DNA from: Gonatopus flavifemur
Taxonomy: Eukaryota > Arthropoda > Insecta > Hymenoptera > Dryinidae
DNA: 64,000 bases
Direction of reading: 5' to 3'
Assembly (NCBI GenBank): GCA_018340375.1
Contig: JAFFJZ010000001.1
Span: 57,528,001 to 57,592,000, forward strand
Part shown: in pieces, positions 50,991 through 63,222 of the stretch
Position numbering within the stretch: the first letter of the stretch is position 1
Layout of the letters: the number at the start of each line of letters is the position of its first letter
Position numbers and translations under genes: made by a program
Notes under the pieces: generated by a model
The model's database searches: none
Told to the model about the DNA's origin: nothing
Seen by the model: only the letters and a program-made list of their open reading frames with translations

Positions 50991-53900
50991 TTACATTTTC
51001 AAATGCGACCAAATATTTTCGTCATACTGCGCGGTTGGGTAATCGCCATGGCGTTTACGTGTAATCGAATTCCTTTTTACCACCAAAGATATTTACCGAT
51101 ATCGACTAAGAGGAGAATTCGCATTGTTGCGAACGCTTAGATTAGCAACTATCTGAAACACGAGTAGATCGATATAAGAGTATCCGGAATGATACTTGCT
51201 GATGGTATTTGTAAATTCTTGCTGGTAATTTTCACGAAGATCACAGGTAGCGGCGGTGGTGTACAGGAAAAAGATAAAGTCGCGTAGTTGGCAACGGGGC
51301 GATTTAAGCGTCGTTAGCATCGATTTACCTCCGTAAGGTTTTCTTCTATACATATACGGTTGCTTTATTACTTCGCCTCGTTCTTGCGCTTATACGCTTT
51401 TTCCTGGTAACAATAACGAACAAAGTTACATGCCAGGGTTTTTCTATGAGAAAACCTGATGTTATACCGTGAACAAATATGTAGCGCTATGTGCATGCTC
51501 GTACACATTCAGGTGTGAATAATACAAGAACTAAATCATTGAAAATCGATACAGGAGGTTTATAACTTGAGTGCGGAAATCAAATTTACAACAGTTTCCA
51601 AGATATTTATGAAAGTAGATGAATACGCCGATAATGGAGGATAACAAAACTTCACAGGATTCTCTAAAGAGAAAAGTCATTCAAAATTACAATAGTCACC
51701 CTCTTTTCGCGCAACCTCGTATACTCTTAACTTCGGAACAAGTACACCGAACCCAAGTTTGATTTCGAATCCCATTACTGCCTACCCACCACTCACTGCA
51801 CACATTACGGAACAAAAATAACGATGATAATAATGATAATAATATCTAGCTCGGTATTTTTTGTTCGTTACCCACTCAACCCTGATTGATGATGTTGAAA
51901 TCGTTCCCTCGAAAATCCCCAACGTCCGAGCGGGCTCTTGAAGTTTTTTGAGCCTGCTCTTACGGTAAACTTCCCGGAGGCGCGGGAGAAGCATAGGGAT
52001 CAGGTCTCTTCGAAGGCCCTTGGAAGTTAGTTCCAAAGCTCTTGTGGACTTTAATCTTTCTTCCGAGTCTACTATGCCGGAGAACATGTTGTTCGGAACC
52101 TTCGAAGTTAATGTCTCTCTTTAAAAAATGGATATGTAGTTAACGGAAGATTTTTCTTCAAGAAAAATGTCAAGAATCGCAAAATAAATTCCAAGTTGAA
52201 TAATAAATACATCAACAAAATTTACATTTGAAATGAAATCGTAACTAACATTGGATTCCCGTGAAAATAAATTCCACCTTTTTCACTTTTGTTGCGAAAA
52301 TGAAGAAACAATAGCGTGGAACAACACAATTCATTTACACGGTTTATTCGTTTTATGAAAATGAAACGTTATCGTCTAACCTGTTGATTATTGAAACTGT
52401 TGATTAAATTACTAATCTTATATTCGCTCGCGCAAGAGAAATAAATGGATTCATCTGTGCACGTATATACCCATAAATACTGCAATGAGGTTGAGAGTTT
52501 ATTCAACACCGACCGCGTAGTCTGTCCTATTCATTTACGAAATACAACTCTCGTATGGATGAGCGAGACATCGATGGAGCTTATATAATACATCGGTAGA
52601 AATCTCTACGGTATATCATCACCGAATCTCGAAACAGTAATGGCATTTGAGTCAGAACATTTCGAGGATGAGAGAATATGGGAGCAAATGGCACACGTGT
52701 ATACGTGTATACATTTAAATGTATATGCTCAAATGCAACCGCGGTAATTCTAAGCCATGCGCGGAATGGACTATGGTCTTTAATACGATTAAATACGATT
52801 AAGTACGAATTAGCGAACGAATTAGCAGCACGATTCTGTAGGTCTGCTTTTAGCCAAATGGACCAACCGACCGAGCACTCTTCCGAAAGCATCTTTTGTT
52901 CGCAAAAATGAGATGATGATACGCGTCTATGCGTGCGAGATACAGACGATTCAAACTCTCTCTGTGGAGAGAGAATAGATTTTTATAAAAATTTCAATTT
53001 CTCTGAGAATGAAGTTGCATGGTTTGCAATTAAGGATATAATGGATCGCGAGATCGTGAAGAAAATGCAATGCGCACCAAAGCAATCGAAACAATCAAAG
53101 CTATGATGAATGATAAAAATAATATTGTTATAGTATTTTCCGATTCCGTCGACAGCAATGCTTTGATAATGAATCTCTTCATTCTGCCACATGGTAGGGA
53201 ATATAAAAGATATGAGGAAAAAAAATTACTGTGATCATAAATGTCTATAAAGCACAATGCCCGAGGAAGATATTTTTTGTCTTCTGCTTGCGTATTATGT
53301 GCGAAACAAACATTAATACAATATTCCTTGTAGAATGATGCCCGCGGTCATTGCCCTGTATGAAAGTTATATGCATATGCGTGAAAACTGGTGTGAATGC
53401 ACACGCGTCGGTTTATGTATTTATAAAAGCGGACGCGCACAGCTTGGAGGAAGGGAAGACGTACTCGGTACCACGTTTTTAATCAAAATAAATCAACCCC
53501 TGAGGAAGAAAATGCTTTGCAGGAACGATGCCTGTTCGCTGGTAGTTTATTTTCTCTTCCCATATACTTGGGAGGAGTAATATAAACCAACTATGGTCAT
53601 ACCAGGTCTGAATTCACGGATGCGTATCTTTAAACCTATGTGTAACGATTCAAGGATGGAGGTCACCAGGGAGATGGAATCTTTTTATTTGTATTTTGAA
53701 GCAATTCAACGTCTTGAATCGAAGATCATCAGAATTGATTCAGTAGATAATCACGATCAACAAATATGCGGATAAAATTGAAACTCTCCCAAATACAAAT
53801 CTAGAATAAGATTCATCGAAGGACAAGAATTTAAATATAGACTCATTCAAATTCCCTTCTCCATAATTAATGGCATGAACAAAACTGTGATACTTAACTG

Positions 53901-55797
53901 TCCAGCAAAGTGTTGCTGCACCAAGAATTTAACAGACAAACAAACTTCAATTCCATGCAAAGTTAGAGTAACTGGGGAACTTTTCGTGACGCAAAACAGA
54001 ATTACAAGTACTCGCTGTATTTAACATCGACCATGCTCTAGAAATTGTCATCAAGTTAACTCGATATTTCATAAACATCGCAAGACTGATTCTGAAATTC
54101 TTTGATTCCAGAACAAAAGGAGAATTATTCTCGGACCACGGATATTTGATTAGAGAAAATCCCTCAACATCTAATTGATATCGAATCGTATAATTACTGA
54201 AACAAACGGCAATACATTCCACGGTACAGTTCGATCGGAACTTCGAATAAGGTCAAGTAGTTGAAGTAGGGATACTTTCGGTATAACACGATTCAGCCAA
54301 GTGTATTTTGAATGAAACTAATGGAACTACTTCATCAGCTACACTAAAATTACTCCAACGATATTTTGATTTCGTCGAAAATATTCCCGAGGAATCTGAA
54401 GTTTCAACGTTCCATCAAAAATTCTGAGAATGTTTTAAATAAAATTTTGCTCATTTGGAATTTCAATGGATCGCGTCACGTACAAAATCAATTCAATGAT
54501 AGAAGAGAATAATTCGAATACAAATTATTTCGTTACGGAAGAATACGGATGAGTTGAATTGAACGGGAAGACCCGTATTTCGATAAAAACTTACTTATGT
54601 ATATTAAATGATCAACTCGCGGTACCTACAATGTTTATTTGTCACACATAACGATGGGTATCATGCGCAATGTATAACAACTCAACTTATGAAATACACA
54701 ATGAATATTTCGTTCCAGGTAGATGCTACGCAAACTTTTGTACACGAGGAATCATTCATTTCATTCAAACGATGTGAACTTTTCTTCAGTGAGGATACCA
54801 AAGTTTTCCAAAGTATATACTACGTTCTAAGAAACGTATAAAGTATTGTGAGAAACTTGCGGAACATGAATGCAGATTTTTCAAAATATATAATTTTCGC
54901 AAGATGGAGGGAATGTAAGAAAAAAGAGCTCGAATGTACAAGAATGATAATAATGATGGATAATATTTAAAAAATTGTTCTTCCGATGATACGGGACAAT
55001 TTTAATTTTCTGTTCCATAATTGAAATTAACGCCAGTTGTGTCAAGTAATCATCCGAGCAGTGTTCTATCGAGACGACAAGCTTCCGCCTTTTATTTAGA
55101 CTGTTTAATAAAGTACGGGTTAGAGGTCATACGAGAAAGACTTTTACCCTCGGGCCTCTTTTTGACATGAATATAGGGTCCTTGACTACTCACACCGACG
55201 GCAAAGGATGAAAGGGTGGATGGCGGTCTTGTGGAGGGTTATGTTCTTTTTTACCTTTTCCTTTTTTTTCTCTCGATTCTCCCTGTGTTATGAAGAATGC
55301 AATAGAGTGTACGAGGCAGGGACGTGAATTGTGTGAGAGGTTCTGAGGTATCCGCACCATACACAAGAATATATACAAACTAATTTTCACCCATCAAACA
55401 TTTTTGTTTTATTCTCTACACTTCATTTCTTTTATGGTTCCCAGCTAACGTGTTAAAGCAACGTTAGGTACTTTAATTATCCTCATACCTTCGTCTTTAA
55501 ATATCTAATATGGAGAGTATATGAATAATTCTATTGAATTTTAATCCTCTGATATAATTAACTTGTTAAAATAGTTCAATCTATTGTGTTATTCATATCC
55601 CACTGTTGGTTGTTTGAATTTTAGATTGCTCGATATCCAATCATTCAAAAATATAATAGGAATTTGAATTTCATTGAGAGCGATTTTTATTTTTATAATC
55701 TTAGAAGTGACTTTTATCTTTTTTTCCTTGTCAGACAAACAGGTTCACACATACAGCGATTAAAGTGGAATTTGAATGAGTTTAATTGTCCTAGGAT
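50991..55797. other. Gene-free stretch of about 4.8 kb
   Basis: No recognised exon or RNA gene. At 52690-52730 the words ACGTGTATACGTGTATAC and ATTTAAAT form a local palindromic AT/GT run. The 101-codon minus-strand frame at 51782-52087 has no recognisable domain. Confidence 0.5.
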
Positions 55798-55799
55798 TA

Positions 55800-56534
55800 C
55801 ACAGTTGGAAATTTTGTGTTAAATTCAACACATTTCACATGTCCCAAACGGTCCACACATATTTTTGTGTCGATATCACATAATGTATTTGTGTTAGCTG
55901 ATAACTCAAGCTCGATGTAAATAATATAACACAAAAGGATGTTGATAAAATTTTGATTGGAATTTCCGATCGTGTAAATTCAACAGATAAGTACTGTCGA
56001 ATGAAATCCAAAATAAGGAATGAATCAACAGTTCACAAGTGTAATTTATGGATTTTTTTACATCAATCAAATGTGAAAATCACACTTTTTTCGTGTTGAA
56101 ACAATGCATAAGAATAAATTGAAAAAAAACAGTACTTCAATGAGCATTGAACATGGATCGTCGGGACCGAATGTTGAAGCTGTATCACTCAAGCCACTGC
56201 CGGTCCTTTGATTGAGTGTACTTTCTTTGCGTATATCGACTCGCACTCTATCTTCAAATTCACATATCTAGAAAACGAATTTCCATTACAATGAAAGCTA
56301 AAACCAAAATGCATGAACAGTTCTTCCGACGACTACTAAAGTTACACGTACATAGAAGTTTCATAAAAAAATAGCTCCCACCACTGGCGATCTCCCCTTG
56401 GTAGTTGAGAACAACACAATTTTTATGTTCAATCTTGAGTTGAATAACATTTGTGTCATTTTGACACTTTGTTTCACTTATTTGAATGATTTCACATTAT
56501 AAATTAACACATTTACACAAAATTTTCAACTGTG
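55800..56534. mobile_element. 735-bp MITE with CACAGTTG termini, TA target duplication
   Basis: The left end CACAGTTGGAAATTTTGTGT and the right end (reverse complement CACAGTTGAAAATTTTGTGT) differ at one position over 20 bases. TA is duplicated at 55798-55799 and 56535-56536. Subterminal sequence is rich in ACACAA/GTGTTA words in both orientations. There is no coding capacity. Structure fits a Tc1/mariner-type MITE. Confidence 0.87.
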
Positions 56535-58912
56535 TACCAACAGAAAACGCGAACAGCAGTAGCGTAACAGCAGCAGTAAACATGTTGTTTCCTTGCTTTT
56601 ATTGAATCAAATAAATGATGTTTTTTCAATGTTTCAATATCGCGTTGTGCTGATATCATAAAAACAGGTGCAGGTCAATTGCTAATCGAACAAAGTATTT
56701 TGATTCAATTGCTGGGCCTTCTGTGAAACGTTGTTTGCATTCCAACTCGGTACTGTTCAATCCACTGACCCAATAATATATTTCCGAATTCTGCCAGTAC
56801 TGAGTGGATTTCGATTTCCACGTGGGTTTAATATTGAAAATTAATCACTTCTGCCGGAAGAACGAAGAAGAAACACGGAAATCCGATAAACGATCCTCTC
56901 CACTTATAGAATCAAAGACGAATAGTACGGTCTCTCTTAACAAACAGCTGATACAAATGAGATTCTCAAAAAATGATTGTAACATTAATCTATGTTAAGC
57001 CAACAAGTTGCTTGAGAAGAGGAGGGATACAGTCTTCAGAGTAAAAGACAAATAGAAGACCGGACGGGTAGATAAATTTTGGACGGAAAAGCGACAGTCG
57101 GTTGCCGATAAAATCTCCGACGGATCGCCTAGCCAAGGACTTGTTTGAAGATTGGATAAGATTTGTTTCCACTTAGTTCAAGTCAAATAATCAGATTTAT
57201 CCATGGATTGATTCTAGTCACGTTGAATAAGATGACTGATAAAGTAGCTTCTTGGGAACAATTGTTCAGCACTGTAGATTCGAGTGCTGCGATACAAAAT
57301 TGAGAAAGATCAAATACCACGAGGGATTCATTTATTTTCAAGATAAAATTTTCTGTTTTGAAACTGAAGATAGAGAATGAAATATAAATGTTCAAGCGAT
57401 CGAATAAACATTCATTCTTCCAATCTTCCAATAATGATTTTTCTTTCACAAATTATGAGAATAAGGAATTTTTCTATAAAATACTCACGACATATATTAA
57501 AACATTTATTCAAGAATGAAAATCTGGGGTTTGCAACTATTTGAAATCTAAAAAAAAAATGTGAATTCTTTGAACGACGTGAAAATGTGAATACAAAATT
57601 CTCCGATGCATGTCTGTATACTGATAAATATTCAAATTCCTCTGGAAATCGTATATCTCTTCGCATGCTGAGTATTTATTACATCATCCATCATCATGAT
57701 CCACGTGGCACTGAAAGATTTTCCAGATAAATCTAACGAAACTTAGTTCAAGATGTGCTGCAGATGTACGACGTATTACATCATTTTCTAGAAAACATGT
57801 AATACCCTGGGATTTAGTATTTTATTTTAATACATTCAAACACATTTCTCCTAATAAGCACTCTTAAAATAGATAAAAAAACAAAAGACAAAGATCTCAG
57901 CACAATTTTCCCCGCAATCCACTTAAATTTTGGAACATTTTGTACGTACGTAGGAACATAATTATTCGAAACGTTGAGATATACTATCGGGGACGAAACA
58001 AATGAATACTCAAGGTAAAACAATTACGCAGCCCGTAGCGAAACAAAAGGGAATTCATTGCATCGGATATGTACTTCTGGTCGTGACTAAAAACTCCATC
58101 CTATGTTTTTGTGTATTGGATGTAAAGCACGGGCCGCGAGTAAGTGGGTGAGGCAGGAGCGAAGAGGTGGGATTTAAAGTAAGAGTCACCAGTTGAAATT
58201 TCGTGAGCCTGGTGAACGGTTAAGCGTATTCCATTAACTCGAGATGCAATTAGAAATAAAGGAGGTTTCTGAAATACCTGTGATTCTCGTGCTCTCTGCC
58301 TCATACTCTACCTTATCGTCTGTTTTCTTGTGCTTCCTTTTCTCTTCTCTTCTCTTCTCGCTAGCTTTCATTCGTTCTCCGGGCTTCGCACCATCCTCTC
58401 GCGTGCCAACCCTACCCCACCTTCTATAACCCTCAACCCCATTCCACTTCTCTCTCGACCCTCGAGACACCATTGTCGGAAATAGCGGAGGAAAATATTT
58501 AGCCGGTGCAAATTGCCCGTTCTTACCTGGAACACGTAAAAGAAGGAATTCCATTAAATCTCACGTTAAGTTCACGCACTCGGTTCTATAAAGCAGAATA
58601 GGAGAGGCGAGAAACCGAGAAACATGATAAACGGTTCGAGTCATTGACCGAGAAGATATTTAAGTGAATAAATACCGCTTTGTGGATACAGGAGAGATGA
58701 TAATCGTTTCATGGCAGATTCGGGGTTTTCTTTTTCAGTTTTTCGACACGCGATACGTGTGGTACGTTGCACCTGTAAGTCTTCTCCTTGACACAAATCG
58801 ATGAAATTATGAAAATTATGTTGGTATCTTCTATTGTATTTCACAGAGATGACATTGAATCGCATAACTATCATGAAATTTTATAACATGCAATATTTCT
58901 TCGCTACACCGT
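56535..58912. other. Gene-free stretch
   Basis: AT-rich DNA with short frames only. A CTTCT/CTCTT pyrimidine-rich run at 58300-58480 underlies overlapping 61- and 106-codon frames on opposite strands. No exon is supported. Confidence 0.5.
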
Positions 58913-59203
58913 GAGCAGGGTTTAGTTATAGTCACCAAATATCATTGTTGGATAAGACATACAGATTCACAACTAACCCTAGCAGAAATCACTCTAGTAA
59001 TTCTCTAGGCCTTGCGAGGCCTCACCAGGCCCTTGTGAGGGACTTGCAAGGCCTCGTAAGGCCTTGTAATCGCCTAGAGAATGACTAGAGTGATTTCTAC
59101 TAGGGTAAGACCTTTAGTTATAGTTAAAAAATCTTGCTATTGATAAACCAATCATACATTTGAGGAAACCAAACTCATTATTTGGCGACCATAAACAGGT
59201 TCT
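58913..59203. mobile_element. Older inverted-repeat element hosting a nested MITE
   Basis: Left sequence GTTTAGTTATAGTCACCAAA (from 58920) matches the reverse complement of the right sequence (GTTTATGGTCGCCAAATAAT, ending about 59198), both followed by a TTGG word. The arms are interrupted by the 129-bp MITE at 58977-59105. Exact outer boundaries are uncertain. Confidence 0.5.
58977..59105. mobile_element. 129-bp palindromic MITE, TAA target duplication
   Basis: Ends CCCTAGCAGAAATCACTC and (reverse complement of the right end) CCCTAGTAGAAATCACTC are inverted repeats over 21 bases with one mismatch. TAA is duplicated at 58974-58976 and 59106-59108. The interior is GC-rich, made of AGGCCTTGCGAGGCC / GGCCTCGTAAGGCC units. 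A 3-bp TAA duplication and short length fit a PIF/Harbinger-type MITE, which is inference from the family. Confidence 0.87.
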
Positions 59204-61915
59204 TTTATCAGTGTACGGTATTGTAATCTGTAAATCGATAATTGTGCAATCATAAATTCTCGTTAATTCACGTGAAATGTGAATCGTGGGTTTTAATGGA
59301 ACGAATGTTCAAAATTATATGTAAATTCACTCCGTTTGGATTATTCATGATGCATATTCAGAGATTATTTTCCAAATGTCTCGAATGATTCGTTACCGAG
59401 TGAAAAATATTACATTGATTCCTGGGAAATGGTTTAGTTGTAGTAAACACTCCGCTTATCGTCAATTTTTCGAACTCAAACTAATCCATGGAAGAAGAGT
59501 TCCCAATTTTTTTCCTCATAATCGCTCACCAAGACGAGGGGACTCGCATCCGCGCATTTCAGTCGAATTATGTTCATACATTTCAAGTCACGAGCTAGTT
59601 GTATTTTGATGAATTTACACGAAAACGCATTATCATTCATCAAAATTTCAACGTCGATTTTCCGTCCTGTCACAATGTTTTTCATCCGTGAAATCAGGAA
59701 GTGGAACGAATTAAATGATCAGAATTATCGAATTGAATGAAAAGATAGACACGCGAAAAAGTACAAATGAATTGACCGAATGGAACAATTTCAATCATGT
59801 AAAATATTTCTCTGATTTTATTATTACTCCTTCGTTTGTTGAGATACACGATTGTTTTGTCTCGTTTGTATCGTTGGATCATTCGATATGTTTATCTGAT
59901 GAATAAATTGAATGTTGCGTGGAATTTTATTAGGGAAATGACAGAGCCGCAACACCAGAGTTGCTCTCGCGCAGGTGAATTGTGCGGATATGATATGATA
60001 ATGATTGAAAATTCATGTGAATTATTTATCGAAAGGATTCTGTTCCCATGATGATTCTCTAATTGGAGATAAAATCCGTGGGACGGAACGTGACGGTTGC
60101 CGGGCAAAGAAAAGTAATAATTCCAAGTTTTTTCTTCTCTATGCAGTAACTTTTCCCCAACTTTACCGAGACTTCATGTTCTTCAAATTCTATAGAATTA
60201 TCAGATGAGTTCTTCTCTCAGCGAAACTTCATGTTACTTCTTATTTTCATTGCACGTTGAAAATCAAGCTCAAACTTAAATGTGAAATTTCTTACGATGC
60301 CCTCGTAAGGTTTTCGATTTTTGTGTATTCTGAAGATTTCCAGAATCTTTTATCAAACTTCTTTGGAACTTTTGATTTTTATACTCTTTGGAAGCCTCGT
60401 ACGATCTCAAACGTGGCACATCCTGCCATTCTTTTACGTGACTGGGAGATTTTTCGAATTTTTATGGAAAAACGTGATATCTCGAGGTAGAGTTTCGTGA
60501 AGATTGGAAGGAGCAACGATGTCCATTCTATGATACGCTTTCATTGTTGATTCTTATCGTGTCATACGTGAGATTGGGAATTGGATAACGAGGATTTTGA
60601 TCTCTCCTTCCGACCTATTTGTCAGAATTTTGAATGTATTCCTCTTGTCAATCAAATCCTTTTTAAAGTTCCAGAAGGGTTGGGTTTATCGTAATTTTCT
60701 TGGAATATACAAATTGCTCCTTCGATTTCTACACGCATCAAAATAAAACACGTTCTCTGATAATAAGCGTGGGTGGGAACCCGATGAACCAACGAACGAA
60801 TGAATATTCCCTTCATCAAACATCAAGTGAGCTTCTATCGGATATGAGGATCGTATATTCCCCTCAACGACTACCCTCTGCCCTTTTCCAATGTCTCTTT
60901 ATGGCCCGATGATCAAAATAATTACTCGGACGAGTCATTACTTTCAATTCTATCGCTTCATCAGACACTCTTGTACCATCGGTTCGGTGTTGATTATTCG
61001 ACGCACAGAGAGATATCATTATAATAAAGTTTACTGCATGAATACCCATTTCCAAAAGCCTACAGCACGCGAAACGATATTGTTTGTACGTGGAGTGTGT
61101 GTTTTTCTTCGTACCTTTGAAAATTTATATTCTTGATATATTGATATTCACATATAAAATATCCCGAAGAATAAATCAATTAAATTTGGGATGATCACGG
61201 CACGAGGATGATAAAAATGAAATTATAGAAATTACCACACTTTTGATAAGAATATAACGAAAAATTAGTTGGGCACACACACGACGTTGTAAAATCTTGA
61301 ATAGAGATTGATATCAAGAGTTTTTTATATTCTTGTGTTTTTATAACATCCTCTTCATACTTTTCCCCACGCGAATGTTGTGTTTGTTTGTTTGGAATCA
61401 TTACGTTAAGCCTCATGCCACGTACGTTCTAAACACGGTCGCTTACGTACGTTTCACAAGGTTTAACCGTTTGTAGAGAACATTTGCTCGTCGTTGAGCT
61501 TATCTCATCGCCGAGCAGACAAAGGGACAGACGAATGCAAGAGTTGTTCGCTCGATGAGTACGTCCTGTTGTCGCGAAAACCTCCAATACCAACATTCCG
61601 TATCTGTTATACGAGTATACGTTGACAAACATACACAACAAAAATCATTATCGAAACTTAATGTCGTCTCCTGTGCGATTATTAATTCTGAATCTTCGAA
61701 TTTCATCGATTCAAACGGAATGGTGGGTATTCCCGGAATGATTTGGACAATGTTTAGGGAATGAAGAATATCGTTTTTCGATATAAATATCTGCGTTATC
61801 GAGTGTTAAAAGGAAGATAAAAAAACAAGTACAGGCTGATAACAAAGATATTTATTCGATCTCGTTTTCAAGTGCACCGAACGGTTTGTATTTTTAGTAT
61901 TCTAAACTGTTCAAG
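59204..61915. other. Gene-free stretch
   Basis: AT-rich unique sequence with frames under 80 codons on both strands. I see no exon, RNA gene or inverted-repeat element here. Confidence 0.5.
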
Positions 61916-62345
61916 GATGATCGTCAGCGTTGAGATTTGGTAGTACGCGTACTCTGTACGCGGTGGTATAGAATTGGCAGGAAATTGCAAATTGCCGGTG
62001 AGTCGGTGTGCACCAACACCACCATTTGGGAGGTACGAAATAACCTGACCTGCAAATTGGACTCGCTCGTCGTCGGTATATCGTCGACGATGCACACCGG
62101 TGTTGGTAGGGTGTTGGTAGGGTCGGTTCGGTGCGTGGCACCAACCACCGATAACCGGTCGTATACGCCAGCTGACGACCGTTCGGAAGCGCACGGGGAA
62201 AAAGTAGTACGATGTAGTGTTTTATTTCGAACGCGACAAGTGGTACGAGAAGAGAAGCTGCCGGGTAAACGACAAACGAAAGTCGATTTTTTGTTTGACA
62301 CCACCTGCGGCACCGTGTAAAAGCTCATTTCCCCGTCCATCGTTG
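61916..62345. promoter_or_regulatory. CpG-rich island, candidate promoter / first exon
   Basis: This is one of the most CpG-rich stretches in the window. Several frames on both strands stay open for 77-171 codons, which is expected when stop codons are rare, and the long ones start with non-ATG codons. A consensus GTGAGT donor lies on the plus strand at 61998-62003. There are a perfect palindrome AGTACGCGTACT at 61942-61953 and an 11-bp exact tandem repeat TGTTGGTAGGG at 62101-62122. The island could hold a transcription start on either strand; direction is not decided by the sequence. Confidence 0.3.
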
Positions 62346-63070
62346 AAAATTCGACCACACGGTAACATGTATTCCAACTAATGATCGTTTGGGAATTAGG
62401 TCGAACATTCGTTTGATGAAACACAAAAACTATCGCCAATAATTACTATCCATCATTCTTCTACGCGTCTTCATTTATATTTGACGTAACATCATAGGAA
62501 TGTTTTCCCTGCTTGTATAAATAGTTTCATATATTTGTGGAAACTAAGGCTCCGAAGGCGTTCTCTCAAGGGAATAACGACGGTGCAACGAGAAATACAG
62601 ACTCTCCGGGTTTCAACTACCCTTAGGGCAACGGCTTGCGAGTGAGCAAATATTCGATAGAGGTGATTCGATATCGGGGGCTGCACACGCTCTGAGGTCC
62701 CCTGGTACGGTCTCATATATTCATGCGAGTCTGGTCATCGAGTGATTATTTACCTTTAATTAGAAGCTTCGACCTATTGCTGTCCTGCATACCGGCTCGA
62801 TATTTCCGTATGGATTCGAAGATGGTTAATTCAAGAATTAATTATAGAATAACTTTGGTGGTATTGTACGTTTTATTATTGTTCTATTGAATGACGATGC
62901 AGATCCAAAGATTGTACGCTGAGAAAGAAAAAGATGTGGTAACGAAATTTCTGTTGAAATTTGATCAACAAAACTCTTTAGTTGTCATCAACAAAATATT
63001 CTAGTCACAGTATTAACACTGTAGAAAAATCTCCTTCCGGAAATTCAGAAAATGTGGCTATAAAAAATTA
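62346..63070. other. Gene-free stretch
   Basis: Unique sequence returning to AT-rich composition. Terminus-like words (CACTGTAGAAAAATCTCC near 63008) occur but lack a partner. No exon is seen. Confidence 0.45.
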
Positions 63071-63222
63071 TTTGAACAATTTCAAGAATGGTTCGAGTTA
63101 TCACAACTTAAGTTGATTTTACAACAGCGAATATGTGTGAAATACACCACAGCTGATATAAATCTCACATCCCCCGCTGTAAAATCAACTAAAATTGTGG
63201 TCACTCGAACAATTTTTTCAAA
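63071..63222. repeat. Imperfect 150-bp palindrome (probable MITE)
   Basis: TTCGAGTTATCACAA, AGTTGATTTTACAACAGCG on the left pair with the inverse of CGCTGTAAAATCAACT and TTGTGGTCACTCGAA on the right. Outward, TTTGAACAATTT pairs with the inverse of AATTTTTTCAAA after a small indel. No coding capacity and no clear target duplication. Confidence 0.6.

Noticed and set aside
61924..62439. 171-codon minus-strand frame
   Set aside because: The frame opens at a non-ATG codon, and other frames on both strands are open over the same CpG-rich island, so length is explained by composition.
62636..62670. GTGAGCAAATATTC, reminiscent of an insect microRNA of the miR-87 type
   Set aside because: The match breaks down after the first bases and I see no hairpin partner, so a microRNA is not supported.
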